Shown in pieces: positions 16,849-24,523 of a stretch of 64,000 bases of DNA (positions are counted from its first letter, which is position 1; each line of letters begins with the position of its first letter). The notes beneath the pieces were generated by a model. The model was not told where the DNA came from, ran no database searches, and saw nothing but the letters and a program-made list of their open reading frames with translations. Location: NCBI RefSeq assembly GCF_013409625.1, contig NZ_JACCBF010000001.1:2421001-2485000 (forward strand), given 5' to 3'. The position numbers were made by a program, and so were the translations under genes. The DNA is from Nocardioides kongjuensis. GTDB taxonomy: Bacteria; Actinomycetota; Actinomycetes; Propionibacteriales; Nocardioidaceae.

Positions 16849-17777
16849 TCGGACTCCTGCCGTCCGCGGCCGCCGACACCGGTGCAGGCGGCCCGAGGCT
16901 CAAGGGCTGCCCGGTGTTCGGTGCCGACAGCTGGTGGAACACCGACATCCGGGCCCTGCCCGAGCATCCCCGCAGTGCCCAGTGGCTTGCGCACATGTCG
17001 ACCGAGCGCGACCTGCACCCCGACTTCGGCCCGTCGTTCGGCGAGGGCCCCGACTACGGCATCCCGATCACCGTGGTCCGCAGGCGGCACCCGCGGGTGC
17101 GGGTGCACTTCGGGTACGCCGCGGAGAGCGACCGGGTGCGGTACCCGCTCGGCGCCGACACCCGCATCGAGGGCGGTCGCAACGCCGACGGCGACCGGCA
17201 CGCGATCGTCGTCGACCGCGACCGCTGCCGGCTCTACGAGACCTGGTCCACCCGAGCGCGCAACGGTCGCTGGTCGGCCGGCTCGGGTGCGGTCTGGTCC
17301 CTGCGCTCCCACCAGCTGCGCCCCGACGGCTGGACCTCGGCCGACGCGGCCGGCCTGCCGATCCTGCCGGGCCTGCTGCGCTGGTCGGAGGTGCGGTCGG
17401 GGCGGGTGCGGCACGCGATCCGGTTCACGACCGACCGCACCGCCCGGGAGCACCTGTGGCCCGCCCGGCACGACGCCGGCTCGGCCGACGGCGCGGCGTA
17501 CCCGCCCATGGGCGCGCGGTTCCGGCTGCGCGCCGACTTCAGCACCGACGGCTTCTCGCAGCACGCGCGCACCGTCATCGAGGCGATGAAGACCTATGGC
17601 CTGGTCCTGGCCGACAACGGCTCGCCGTGGTACTTCCAGGGCGAGCGTAACGCGCACTGGCCGAAGCGGCTGATCGCCGACCTCAAGCGGGTCCCGGCCT
17701 CGGCCTTCGTCGCCGTGGACAGCTCCTCGCTGATGGTCGCGCCGGACTCGGACCAGGCTCGCCCACCCGGTTCGTAG
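16797..17777 (+). CDS. conserved secreted protein of unknown function
   Basis: A 326-residue protein with signal peptide (residues 1-26, cleavage near SAAADTG). The mature part matches a secreted actinobacterial family I recognise by pattern only: CPVFGADSWWNTDI, LHPDFGPSFG, YGIPITVV, GDRHAIVVDRDRCRLYETW, GWTSADAAGLPILPGLLRW, PPMGARFRLRADF, GLVLADNGSPWYFQG. No reaction is known to me. TACCCT at 16784-16789, seven bases before the ATG, suggests a leaderless transcript from a promoter inside the desaturase gene. Confidence 0.8.
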   Translation: MRRPPRTAIGALAAAVLIGLLPSAAADTGAGGPRLKGCPVFGADSWWNTDIRALPEHPRSAQWLAHMSTERDLHPDFGPSFGEGPDYGIPITVVRRRHPRVRVHFGYAAESDRVRYPLGADTRIEGGRNADGDRHAIVVDRDRCRLYETWSTRARNGRWSAGSGAVWSLRSHQLRPDGWTSADAAGLPILPGLLRWSEVRSGRVRHAIRFTTDRTAREHLWPARHDAGSADGAAYPPMGARFRLRADFSTDGFSQHARTVIEAMKTYGLVLADNGSPWYFQGERNAHWPKRLIADLKRVPASAFVAVDSSSLMVAPDSDQARPPGS

Positions 17778-17792
17778 CGGGACGCGGCGGGG

Positions 17793-18494
17793 TCAGGCCT
17801 CGAGCCCGAGCTCGGCCATCCGGGCCATGTGCCGCTCGGTGAGCCGGGTGAACATCCGGCCCATCGCGGCCAGGTCGAGACCGGGTCGGTCGACGCCACC
17901 GGCGAGCAGCGCGGTGAGGGCGTCGCGGTCGGCGGCGACCCGCTGGGCCTGGGTCAGCGCCTCCCCCATCAGGCGGCGGCCCCACAGGGCCAGCCGCCCG
18001 CCGAGCCGGGCGTCCTCGGCGATGGCGGCACGGACGCGGTCGACGACGAAGGTGGCGTGGGTGCCCTCCTCCATCGAGGAGACGACCAGGTCGCGGGTCT
18101 CGGGGTCGAGGTAGGCCGCGATCTCGCGGTAGAAGTCGTTGGCGAGCCCGTCGCCGACGTACGCCTTGACCAGGCCCTCGTACCAGTCGGCCGGGGCCGT
18201 GTGCAGGTGGAAGGCGTCGAGCGGCTCGCGGAACGGGACCATCGCCTCGAACGGGTCGGCGCCGAAGGCACGGATCCGGTCGTGGAGGGCGTGCACCTTG
18301 GTCAGCTCGCCGCTCGCCATGGTGGCGAGGTCGACCTTGTCGGCCAGGCTGGGCGCCAGCTTGGCGTCCTCGGCGAGGCGCTCGAAGGCCGAGATCTCGC
18401 CGTACGCGATCGCGCCCAGCAGGTCGACGACGGCCTCGCGGTAGGCCGGGTCGTCGTCGGCGGAGGTGGGGGTCGCGGCGGCGGATTCAGCCAT
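17793..18494 (-). CDS. ferritin-like protein, MiaE-related
   Basis: A 233-residue all-helical protein of the ferritin-like superfamily, in the actinobacterial group annotated as MiaE-like. Candidate di-iron ligands are Glu in AIAYGEISAFERLAED, the E...H pair in ASGELTKVHALHDR, Glu in ADWYEGLVKAYV, and the E...H of MEEGTHATFVVDRV. MiaE hydroxylates ms2i6A in tRNA, but this subgroup is distant and its substrate is unproven. TACGCT on the minus strand six bases before the ATG predicts a leaderless transcript. It is divergent from the DEAD-box helicase unit. Confidence 0.75.
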   Translation of the reverse strand: MAESAAATPTSADDDPAYREAVVDLLGAIAYGEISAFERLAEDAKLAPSLADKVDLATMASGELTKVHALHDRIRAFGADPFEAMVPFREPLDAFHLHTAPADWYEGLVKAYVGDGLANDFYREIAAYLDPETRDLVVSSMEEGTHATFVVDRVRAAIAEDARLGGRLALWGRRLMGEALTQAQRVAADRDALTALLAGGVDRPGLDLAAMGRMFTRLTERHMARMAELGLEA

Positions 18495-18510
18495 GCGCTG
18501 AGCGTACAAG

Positions 18511-18516
18511 TAGACT
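18511..18516 (+). promoter_or_regulatory. -10 hexamer of leader-peptide/helicase unit
   Basis: TAGACT, eight bases before a GTG at 18525. It is the same sequence and almost the same spacing as before mrp at 57914. Transcription would start at or next to the GTG, giving a leaderless leader ORF and about 90 bases (from TTG) or 144 bases (from CTG) before the helicase start. Confidence 0.5.
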
Positions 18517-18524
18517 CGATCACG

Positions 18525-18599
18525 GTGAGAGCCTGCCCGCACCCTCACGGGAGCGTCGCCGGCCCGCCCGGGCACCCGCCCACGTATGTGCGCGGCTGA
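18525..18599 (+). CDS. 24-residue putative leader peptide of the helicase gene
   Basis: GTG at 18525 begins a 25-codon reading frame directly after a TAGACT -10 box, so it could be translated from a leaderless mRNA. The peptide is rich in His and Pro (ACPHPHG, PPGHPPTY) and ends TGA at 18597. It precedes the DEAD-box helicase. A regulatory leader that senses translation is possible, as poly-Pro runs stall ribosomes. This is an inference from promoter spacing and composition; no homology is known. Confidence 0.35.
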   Translation: MRACPHPHGSVAGPPGHPPTYVRG

Positions 18600-18614
18600 G
18601 TGTGAACAGCCGCA

Positions 18615-20222
18615 TTGATCTGGCGCCATGCCGACCGGCTGACGACACTCACGAAAGCGAACAGAACACTGACTTCCAACGACACCACCGCTGCGTCCAC
18701 CACCGAGACCGACGCGGCGGCGGCCCCCACGTTCCGTGACCTCGGCGTGATGCCGAAGATCTGCGACGCGCTGGAGCGGGCCGGGATCACCCACCCCTTC
18801 GCCATCCAGGAGATGACCCTCTCCGTCGCGCTGATGGGCACCGACCTGATCGGCCAGGCGCGCACCGGCACCGGCAAGACGTTGGCCTTCGGCATCCCGG
18901 TGATCCAGCGCAGCGTCGCCCCGAGCGACCCCGACTACTCCGAGCTGCCCCAGGGCAAGCCCCAGGCGCTGATCGTGGCCCCGACCCGCGAGCTCGCGAT
19001 CCAGGTCTCCAGCGACCTCGAGATCGCCAGCCGCGACCGCGGGCTGCGCGTGCTCACCGTCTACGGCGGTGTCGGCTACGAGCCGCAGATCGAGGCCCTC
19101 GAGACGGGCGTCGACATCGTCGTCGGTACGCCGGGCCGCCTGATCGACCTGGCCAACCGCAAGGTCCTCGACCTCTCCCACGTGCACGCGCTGGTCCTCG
19201 ACGAGGCCGACGAGATGCTCGACCTGGGCTTCCTGCCCGACGTCGAGAAGCTGCTCCGGCTCACGCCCGAGACCCGCCAGACGATGCTGTTCTCGGCGAC
19301 CATGCCGTCCGCGATCGTCGCGCTGGCCCGCATGCACATGCGCCACCCGATGAACATCCGCGCCGAGTCGTCGTACGAGAACGCGACGGTGCCCGCCACC
19401 GCCCAGTTCATCTACCTGGCCCACGACCTCGACAAGCCGGAGATCCTCGGTCGCCTGCTGCAGGCCGAGGACGCCGACAAGATGATCGTGTTCACCCGCA
19501 CCAAGCGCCAGGCCCAGCGCGTCGCCGACGACCTCGTCGAGCGCGGCTTCAAGGCCAGCCCGCTGCACGGCGACATGGCGCAGGTCGCGCGCGAGAAGGC
19601 GCTGACCAAGTTCCGCGAGGACAAGATCAAGGTCCTCGTCGCCACCGACGTCGCCGCCCGCGGCATCGACGTCTCCGGCGTCAGCCACGTCGTCAACTAC
19701 ACCTGCCCCGAGGACGACAAGACCTACGTCCACCGGATCGGCCGCACCGGCCGCGCCGGCGCGTCGGGCATCGCGATCACGCTGGTCGACGCGACCGACG
19801 TGCACCGCTGGAAGATGATCAACAAGGCGCTCGACCTGCCCTTCGACGAGCCGCTCGAGACCTACTCGACCTCCGAGCACCTCTACCACGACCAGGGCAT
19901 CGCCCCCGGCACGAAGGGCCGGATCGCTCCTCCGGCCCCGCCGGCTCCCAAGGGCGAGCGGTCCGAGCGCTCGGGCGAGCGGTCCGAGCGGCGGCCGAGC
20001 GAGCGCAACCGCACGCGCACCCGGACCCGCACCCGCGGCGGCAAGCCGGTCGAGGAGGGTGCCGAGTCGTCGGCCCCGGCCGCGAAGGCCGCCGAGGGCG
20101 GCGAGGGTACGCCGGCCGAGGGCGGCGAGCGTCCGGCCAACCGCAACCGGCGGCGTCGTCGCCGCAGCAGCGGTGCCGGCAACAGCGGCGCCACCGCCAC
20201 GGCGGAGACGCCGAGCGCCTGA
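18615..20222 (+). CDS. DEAD-box RNA helicase
   Basis: An ATP-dependent RNA helicase. The motifs are all present: Q motif HPFAIQEMTL, motif I ARTGTGKT, Ia PTRELAIQ, II DEAD (LDEADEMLDLGF), III SAT (LFSATMPS), V ATDVAARGID and VI HRIGRTGRAG. A C-terminal basic tail after residue 430 (RTRTRTRGG, NRNRRRRRRS) binds RNA nonspecifically, as in cold-shock helicases. The start is uncertain: TTG at 18615 is the first conventional start, but CTG at 18669 (LTSNDTT) fits the low-complexity N-terminus better. It is preceded by a possible leader peptide and followed by a 16-bp-stem terminator. Confidence 0.93.
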   Translation: MIWRHADRLTTLTKANRTLTSNDTTAASTTETDAAAAPTFRDLGVMPKICDALERAGITHPFAIQEMTLSVALMGTDLIGQARTGTGKTLAFGIPVIQRSVAPSDPDYSELPQGKPQALIVAPTRELAIQVSSDLEIASRDRGLRVLTVYGGVGYEPQIEALETGVDIVVGTPGRLIDLANRKVLDLSHVHALVLDEADEMLDLGFLPDVEKLLRLTPETRQTMLFSATMPSAIVALARMHMRHPMNIRAESSYENATVPATAQFIYLAHDLDKPEILGRLLQAEDADKMIVFTRTKRQAQRVADDLVERGFKASPLHGDMAQVAREKALTKFREDKIKVLVATDVAARGIDVSGVSHVVNYTCPEDDKTYVHRIGRTGRAGASGIAITLVDATDVHRWKMINKALDLPFDEPLETYSTSEHLYHDQGIAPGTKGRIAPPAPPAPKGERSERSGERSERRPSERNRTRTRTRTRGGKPVEEGAESSAPAAKAAEGGEGTPAEGGERPANRNRRRRRRSSGAGNSGATATAETPSA

Positions 20223-20250
20223 GCGGGGTACCCGCACCAGAGCGAGAGAA

Positions 20251-20285
20251 CAGAAGGAGCCCGGGCAGCGCCCGGGCTCCTTCTG
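20251..20285 (+). terminator. strong hairpin after DEAD-box helicase gene
   Basis: CAGAAGGAGCCCGGGC (20251-20266), loop AGC and the exact reverse complement (20270-20285) form a perfect 16-bp stem, 29 bases after the helicase stop. No T-run follows, as is common for actinobacterial terminators. Confidence 0.8.
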
Positions 20286-20300
20286 CGTGCGTGGGGTCAG

Positions 20301-20428
20301 CCGGCCCGAGCTGGTCTCGTCGCGCCGCCCGCCGTTTCTGCACGGAGGAGCGAGCGAGGAACGAGCGAGCGGGGAAGGAAGAAACGGCGTTGGCAGGCGG
20401 CGCGACATGCGCTAGCGAAGCGAGCGCC
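20301..20428. repeat. 128-bp inverted-repeat element, copy 1
   Basis: First of two direct copies with a period of 156 bp and four mismatches seen by eye. It folds on itself: GTCGCGCCGCC (20319-20329) pairs with 20396-20406, and CGCCGTTTCT (20330-20339) pairs with 20380-20389, leaving a 6-base bulge. The loop is made of AGCGAGCG/AACGAGCG units. No protein is encoded. Confidence 0.85.
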
Positions 20429-20456
20429 CAGCCAACAGAGCCACCCACGCCGCACA

Positions 20457-20584
20457 CCGGCCCGAGCCGGTCTCGTCGCGCCGCCCACCGTTTCTGCACG
20501 GAGGAGCGAGCGAGGAACGAGCGAGCGGGGGAGGAAGAAACGGCGTTGGCAGGCGGCGCGACATGCGCGAGCGAAGCGAGCGCC
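20457..20584. repeat. 128-bp inverted-repeat element, copy 2
   Basis: Second copy, same orientation, 28 bases after the end of copy 1. One of the four differences from copy 1 falls in the inner stem (ACCG for GCCG), where it allows a G-U pair. The shared hairpin form suggests a REP- or MITE-like element. Confidence 0.85.
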
Positions 20585-20590
20585 AAGACG

Positions 20591-20606
20591 AAGGAGCGGG
20601 CTCCTT
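20591..20606. terminator. AAGGAGC-GG-GCTCCTT hairpin
   Basis: A perfect 7-bp stem with a 2-base loop, 17 bases beyond the 3' end of the secreted EEP gene. Its flank (CTCCTTCGGCGTGCGTGGGG) is nearly the same as the sequence after the 20251 hairpin, so it seems to be a partial copy of that terminator. It can serve the minus-strand gene ending at 20623. Confidence 0.55.
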
Positions 20607-20622
20607 CGGCGTGCGTGGGGGG

Positions 20623-21468
20623 TCAGGCGGGCTGGGGCTCGACCCAGACGTTGCCGACGACCACGGGGTGGTCGCTGATGCCGTTGTAGACCTTGGCGTA
20701 GTCGCTGAACTTCGTGCCCGTCCAGGTGGCGAGCATCCAGTCCGGGCCGGCCTTCGGCGGTACGGGGCAGGGGTTCTTCTTGGTGCCGCCGAGCGAGACC
20801 AGGTCGGTGGCCCGGGCGACGCGCTGGCAGAACTCGACGCGCTCGTTCATGTCGCCCATGACCAGCACCGGCTGGCCCTTGGCGCCGAGCCGCTTGATGA
20901 GCTTGATCTCACGCACGGTCGAGACGTCGCGCTCGTGCTCGAGGCCGCCGGGGGCGTTGTGGATCGCGACGACGTACAGGACCCGCTTGGTGGCACGGTT
21001 CTTGAGCTTGACCCACGGGATCGCGCGCATCTTGCCCATCGACGGGCGGTAGATCTGGCCCTTGTCGATCTCGTCGAACTCGTCGGTCTTCCAGGCGACC
21101 TGGATGGCGCCGCTGAAGTTGTCGAGGGTGCGGCGCGGCCAGAACTTGAAGCGCGGCAGGCGCTTGCGCAGCACCTTGAGCTGGGACTGGTGGACCTCCT
21201 GGAAGGCGACCACGTTGCGCTTGCGCTCCTGCACCTGGGTGGCCGCTGCGTTCGCGCGGCCGAGGCCGCCGGGGGCCATCGAGGCGGTGAGGATGTTGAA
21301 GGTCATCGCGCGGACCTCGAAGCCGCCGCCCTTCTGGGTCGCGGGGGCCGGGACCGGCTCCGGCGCGGCGGCGGACGCGGTCTGTGCGTGTGCCAGCGAG
21401 GCGCCGAGGGCGAGGACCAGCAGCGCGGTGCAGATCTTGACGAGGTGCTTTCCGTACGTGGCGAGCAT
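20623..21468 (-). CDS. secreted endonuclease/exonuclease/phosphatase-family protein
   Basis: A 281-residue EEP-superfamily enzyme with signal peptide (residues 1-34, ASLAHAQTASAAA). Metal and catalytic motifs: MTFNILTAS, FQEVHQSQLKVL (metal-binding Glu), VVAIHNAPGG (here His-Asn instead of the commoner TH.D), VMGDMNERVEFC (GDxN) and the final ISDHPVVVG (SDH). Substrates of secreted members include nucleic acids and phosphodiesters; nothing here decides between them. The genes on either side are not obviously related in function. Confidence 0.88.
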   Translation of the reverse strand: MLATYGKHLVKICTALLVLALGASLAHAQTASAAAPEPVPAPATQKGGGFEVRAMTFNILTASMAPGGLGRANAAATQVQERKRNVVAFQEVHQSQLKVLRKRLPRFKFWPRRTLDNFSGAIQVAWKTDEFDEIDKGQIYRPSMGKMRAIPWVKLKNRATKRVLYVVAIHNAPGGLEHERDVSTVREIKLIKRLGAKGQPVLVMGDMNERVEFCQRVARATDLVSLGGTKKNPCPVPPKAGPDWMLATWTGTKFSDYAKVYNGISDHPVVVGNVWVEPQPA

Positions 21469-21574
21469 CCGGGCACCCTAGGCAGAGGCCCCCCGGCAGG
21501 GGCAAATCGGCCCGGCCGCCGTCGTGGGGCTGCCGGTGCCTCCGTGGCGGAGGGGACTGCTGGGACGGTCGGGC

Positions 21575-22315
21575 TCAGGCCGTGACGACGACCGTGGTGC
21601 CGACGGGGGCGAAGTCCCACAGCGCGATCGCGTGGGGACGGTCCTGCCGGATGCAGCCGTGCGAGAGCGGCGTACCGAGCTGCGCCCGGGTCTGCACCGG
21701 CTTGCCGTCGTCGACCGGGATGGTGTGGAAGCCGATCGCGGCGCCCTCGTTGCCGTGGGTGAACCGGACGAAGTACTCCATGGTGCCGGAGTCGTCGACG
21801 CCGACGGCGTGACGGCTGCGGGAGTAGACGGCGTAGGTGCCGGGGTCGAGGTTGTCCTCGACGCTGCCCGAGACGCGGTAGGTGAGGGCGACGTCGCCGT
21901 CGCCGTCGACCAGCCAGACGCGCTGGCGGCCCTCGCTGAACACGATCCGGCGGCCGGTCCCCGAGCGGGCGGGCAGCTCGGTGGACTCGGAGAGCGCCGC
22001 GATCCGGGTGCTCGCGTCGGCCAGGTCGCCGGTCACCGGCTCGTCGGGCTCCGGGGTGTCCTTCGCGGTCGCCGCCGCCGGTGTGGTCGGGTCGGCGGCG
22101 CTCGTCGTGGCGCCGGGGCTCGCGGCGGCCGGCTCCTCCGGCTCGCCGGGGAGCAGGCCGAAGCCACCCGCCACCGCGACGACGGTCACGGTGAGGGCGG
22201 CGGCGACGGCGGTGATCCGGCCGTAACGCGGTCGCGCCGGCGCGGCGCGACGCCGGCCGGCGGGCTGCCGGGCGCGGTGTCGCCCGTCGTCGCGGCGGGC
22301 GGCGTGCTTCGACAC
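21575..22315 (-). CDS. membrane-anchored L,D-transpeptidase (YkuD domain)
   Basis: A 246-residue protein: basic N-terminus (1-31), one membrane-spanning or signal-anchor helix (ITAVAAALTVTVVAVAGGFGLL, cited here as about 32-53), an Ala/Thr/Pro linker to about 100, then a YkuD domain. The catalytic motif SHGCIRQ has Cys 221; the upstream His is in IGFHTIPVDDG. Such enzymes make 3-3 cross-links in peptidoglycan or attach proteins to it. GTG at 22315 is chosen because the frame further upstream overlaps ParA and is shadow-like. Its start is five bases after the ParA stop. Confidence 0.88.
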   Translation of the reverse strand: MSKHAARRDDGRHRARQPAGRRRAAPARPRYGRITAVAAALTVTVVAVAGGFGLLPGEPEEPAAASPGATTSAADPTTPAAATAKDTPEPDEPVTGDLADASTRIAALSESTELPARSGTGRRIVFSEGRQRVWLVDGDGDVALTYRVSGSVEDNLDPGTYAVYSRSRHAVGVDDSGTMEYFVRFTHGNEGAAIGFHTIPVDDGKPVQTRAQLGTPLSHGCIRQDRPHAIALWDFAPVGTTVVVTA

Positions 22316-22320
22316 CGCGC

Positions 22321-23124
22321 TCAGCGTGCCGATCGGGCGAGCAGGGAGGCGGCGACCTCGCGGTACGCCTCGGCTCCCTTGCTGGTGCGGCTGGTCGCGA
22401 GGATCGAGCGGCCCGCGGCCGGCGCCTCGGCGAACTTGATGGTCTTGGGGATCGGCGGCTCGATGACGTCGAGCTCGTAGGTCTCCGAGATGGTGTCGAG
22501 CACCGCGCGGGCGTGGTTGGTGCGGCCGTCGTACAGGGTCGGCAGGACGCCCCACACCGCGAGGTCGCGGTTGGTGAACCGGCGTACGTCGTGCACGGTG
22601 TCGAGCAGCTGGCCGACGCCGCGGTGGGACAGGGTCTCGCACTGCAGCGGGATGAGGACGCCGGTCGCGGCGGTGAGCGCGGCGACGGTGAGCACGCCGA
22701 GGGACGGCGGGCAGTCGAGCAGCACCCAGTCGTAGCTGCGCCCGCTCGCCTGGAGGTCCTCCATCACGCCGCGCAGGACGTGCTCGCGACCGGTGCGGGT
22801 CAGCAGGTCGGCCTCGGCCCGGGCGAGCTCGATGGTGGCCGGCAGCAGGTCGACGCCGTCGTCGGTCTCCAAGATCACCTCCTCGACCGCGGTGCCCTTG
22901 GTCAGCACGTGGTGCACCGACAGCTCGAGGTCCTCGGGGTCGATGCCGAGCGAGAACGTGAGGCACGCCTGGGGGTCGAGGTCGACCAGGAGCACGGACT
23001 GGCCACGCTCGGCCAGGGCCGCCCCGATCGACGCGACACTGGTCGTCTTCGCGACGCCGCCCTTCTGGTTGGCGACAGCGAGGATCGTGGGAGCCGCCTG
23101 CACGCTGTTCATCGGGACCATCAT
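22321..23124 (-). CDS. ParA/Soj-family ATPase
   Basis: A 267-residue deviant-Walker ATPase: KGGVAKTTS (Walker A with signature Lys; Ala replaces the usual Gly), LLVDLDPQACLTFSLG, YDWVLLDCPPSLGVLT (Walker A') and the closing helices. No parB neighbour is seen, so this is probably a stand-alone ParA-like protein for positioning a cellular structure, not the chromosomal ParA. ATG at 23124 is used; 23121 and 23112 are further in-frame ATGs. It is followed at once by the L,D-transpeptidase and is divergent from the SDR gene. Confidence 0.88.
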   Translation of the reverse strand: MMVPMNSVQAAPTILAVANQKGGVAKTTSVASIGAALAERGQSVLLVDLDPQACLTFSLGIDPEDLELSVHHVLTKGTAVEEVILETDDGVDLLPATIELARAEADLLTRTGREHVLRGVMEDLQASGRSYDWVLLDCPPSLGVLTVAALTAATGVLIPLQCETLSHRGVGQLLDTVHDVRRFTNRDLAVWGVLPTLYDGRTNHARAVLDTISETYELDVIEPPIPKTIKFAEAPAAGRSILATSRTSKGAEAYREVAASLLARSAR

Positions 23125-23150
23125 GCCCGATCGGGCCCTAGGGTTGCGGC

Positions 23151-23912
23151 ATGCCCACAGCTCTCGTGACCGGCGCCACGGCCGGTATCGGCCTCGAGTT
23201 CGCCCGCCAGCTCGCCGGCCGCGGCGACGACCTGGTCCTGGTGGCCCGCGACGAGGCCCGGTTGGCCGCCGTCGCCGCCGAGCTGCGGTCGTCGTACGGC
23301 GTCGGTGTGGAGGTCCTCCCCGCCGACCTGACCGCGGCCGACGCCCTGGCTCGGGTCGAGGCGCGGCTGGCGGACCGGTCCGCCCCGGTCGACCTGCTGG
23401 TCAACAACGCCGGCTTCGGCCTCAAGGAGCGCTTCTTGGACAACCCGGTCGACGTGGAGCAGGCCCAGCAGGACGTGCTGGTGCGCGCGGTGCTGCGGCT
23501 GACCCATGCGGCGCTCGGCGGCATGGTCGAGCGTGGCCACGGCGGCGTGATCAACGTGTCGAGCGTCGCGGCCTTCCTCCCCCGCGGCACGTACAGCGCG
23601 GCGAAGGCCTGGGTGAACTCGTTCAGCGCGTGGGCGCACCAGGAGTACGCCGCCCAGGGCGTCACCGTGATGGCGCTGTGCCCGGGCTTCGTGAGGACCG
23701 AGTTCCACCAGCGCCTCGGCATCGACCGCGACGCGTCGGCCCCGAGGCTGCTGTGGCTCGAGCCGGACCGCCTGGTCCGCGATGCCCTCGCCGACTTCGA
23801 CCGCGGCCGGGCGATGTCGATCCCCTCGAAGCGCTACAAGGCGATCGTCACCGCCAGCCGACTGGTCCCCCGCTCGGCCCTCCAGCGCCTGCAGTCCCTC
23901 GGCCGGAAGTAG
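23151..23912 (+). CDS. short-chain dehydrogenase/reductase
   Basis: A 253-residue NAD(P)-dependent SDR of the classical type. The cofactor loop is TGATAGIGLEFA (TGxxxGIG), then NNAGFG, the catalytic Ser in NVSSVAAFLP and YSAAK (Tyr-x-x-x-Lys). An R at the end of beta-2 (VARDEARL) favours NADP. The C-terminus with KRYKAIVTASRLVPRSALQR is like the DltE/short-chain acyl-ketone group. TAGGGT six bases before the ATG predicts a leaderless mRNA. The substrate is unknown. Confidence 0.92.
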   Translation: MPTALVTGATAGIGLEFARQLAGRGDDLVLVARDEARLAAVAAELRSSYGVGVEVLPADLTAADALARVEARLADRSAPVDLLVNNAGFGLKERFLDNPVDVEQAQQDVLVRAVLRLTHAALGGMVERGHGGVINVSSVAAFLPRGTYSAAKAWVNSFSAWAHQEYAAQGVTVMALCPGFVRTEFHQRLGIDRDASAPRLLWLEPDRLVRDALADFDRGRAMSIPSKRYKAIVTASRLVPRSALQRLQSLGRK

Positions 23913-23914
23913 GC

Positions 23915-24523
23915 CTACCCCTCGCCGGCGATGAACGCGCGGACGGCGTCGGCGACCAGCTGGACGGCGATGGCGGAGAGCAGGAGGCCGGCGATCCGGG
24001 TGACGAGCAGGACACCGCCGTCGCGGATCAGGCGCAGGATCGGGAGCGAGTAGCGCATCGCGGCCCACAGCGCGACGTGCACGCCGGCCACACCGAGGGC
24101 CACCGAGACGCCGTCGCCCCAGGAGCCGATGTCCTGGACGAAGAGCATCGTGGCCACGATCGCGCCCGGGCCGGCGAGCAGCGGCGTACCGAGCGGGACG
24201 AGGGCGATGTTGGCGTCCGCGGACGCGGTCATCTCGTCCTGCTTGCCGGTCAGCAGCTCGAGGGCGACCAGCAGGAGCAGCAGGCCGCCGGCGCACTGGA
24301 GCGCGGGCAGCGAGATGTGCAGGTAGTTGAGGATCTGCTGCCCGAAGAGGGCGAACAGCGTGATCACCAGGAAGGAGACGGCGACGGCCTGCCAGGCGGC
24401 GCGGCGCGCCGTGGCCGGGCTGCGCCCGGCGGTCAGGGACAGGAAGATCGGCACGGTGCCGACCGGGTCCATGATCACGAAGAGGGTCACGAACACCTCG
24501 ACGAGGAGGACGCCGTCGATCAT
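23915..24523 (-). CDS. MarC-family integral membrane protein
   Basis: A 202-residue protein with six hydrophobic segments of the MarC/UPF0056 family. The family signature DPVGTVPIFLSLT is at about residues 19-31, a second repeat is PLLAGPGAIVATMLF, and RIAGLLLSAIAVQLVADAVR is near the end. It was once linked to antibiotic resistance in E. coli, which was not confirmed; function is unknown. Its ATG overlaps the PHP-phosphoesterase stop by ATGA, and its 3' end nearly touches the SDR stop. Confidence 0.93.
   Translation of the reverse strand: MIDGVLLVEVFVTLFVIMDPVGTVPIFLSLTAGRSPATARRAAWQAVAVSFLVITLFALFGQQILNYLHISLPALQCAGGLLLLLVALELLTGKQDEMTASADANIALVPLGTPLLAGPGAIVATMLFVQDIGSWGDGVSVALGVAGVHVALWAAMRYSLPILRLIRDGGVLLVTRIAGLLLSAIAVQLVADAVRAFIAGEG

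Noticed and set aside
20301..20584. CRISPR array
   Set aside because: Only two long copies exist, with no short regular repeat-spacer pattern and no cas gene.
20291..21585. Open frames through the 128-bp repeats
   Set aside because: The repeats give similar peptides in several frames but no start signal or domain, and the hairpin structure explains the sequence better.
22321..23124. Chromosomal ParA with parS/origin region
   Set aside because: No parB, parS-like site or replication gene is nearby, and Walker A has Ala in place of the usual Gly.
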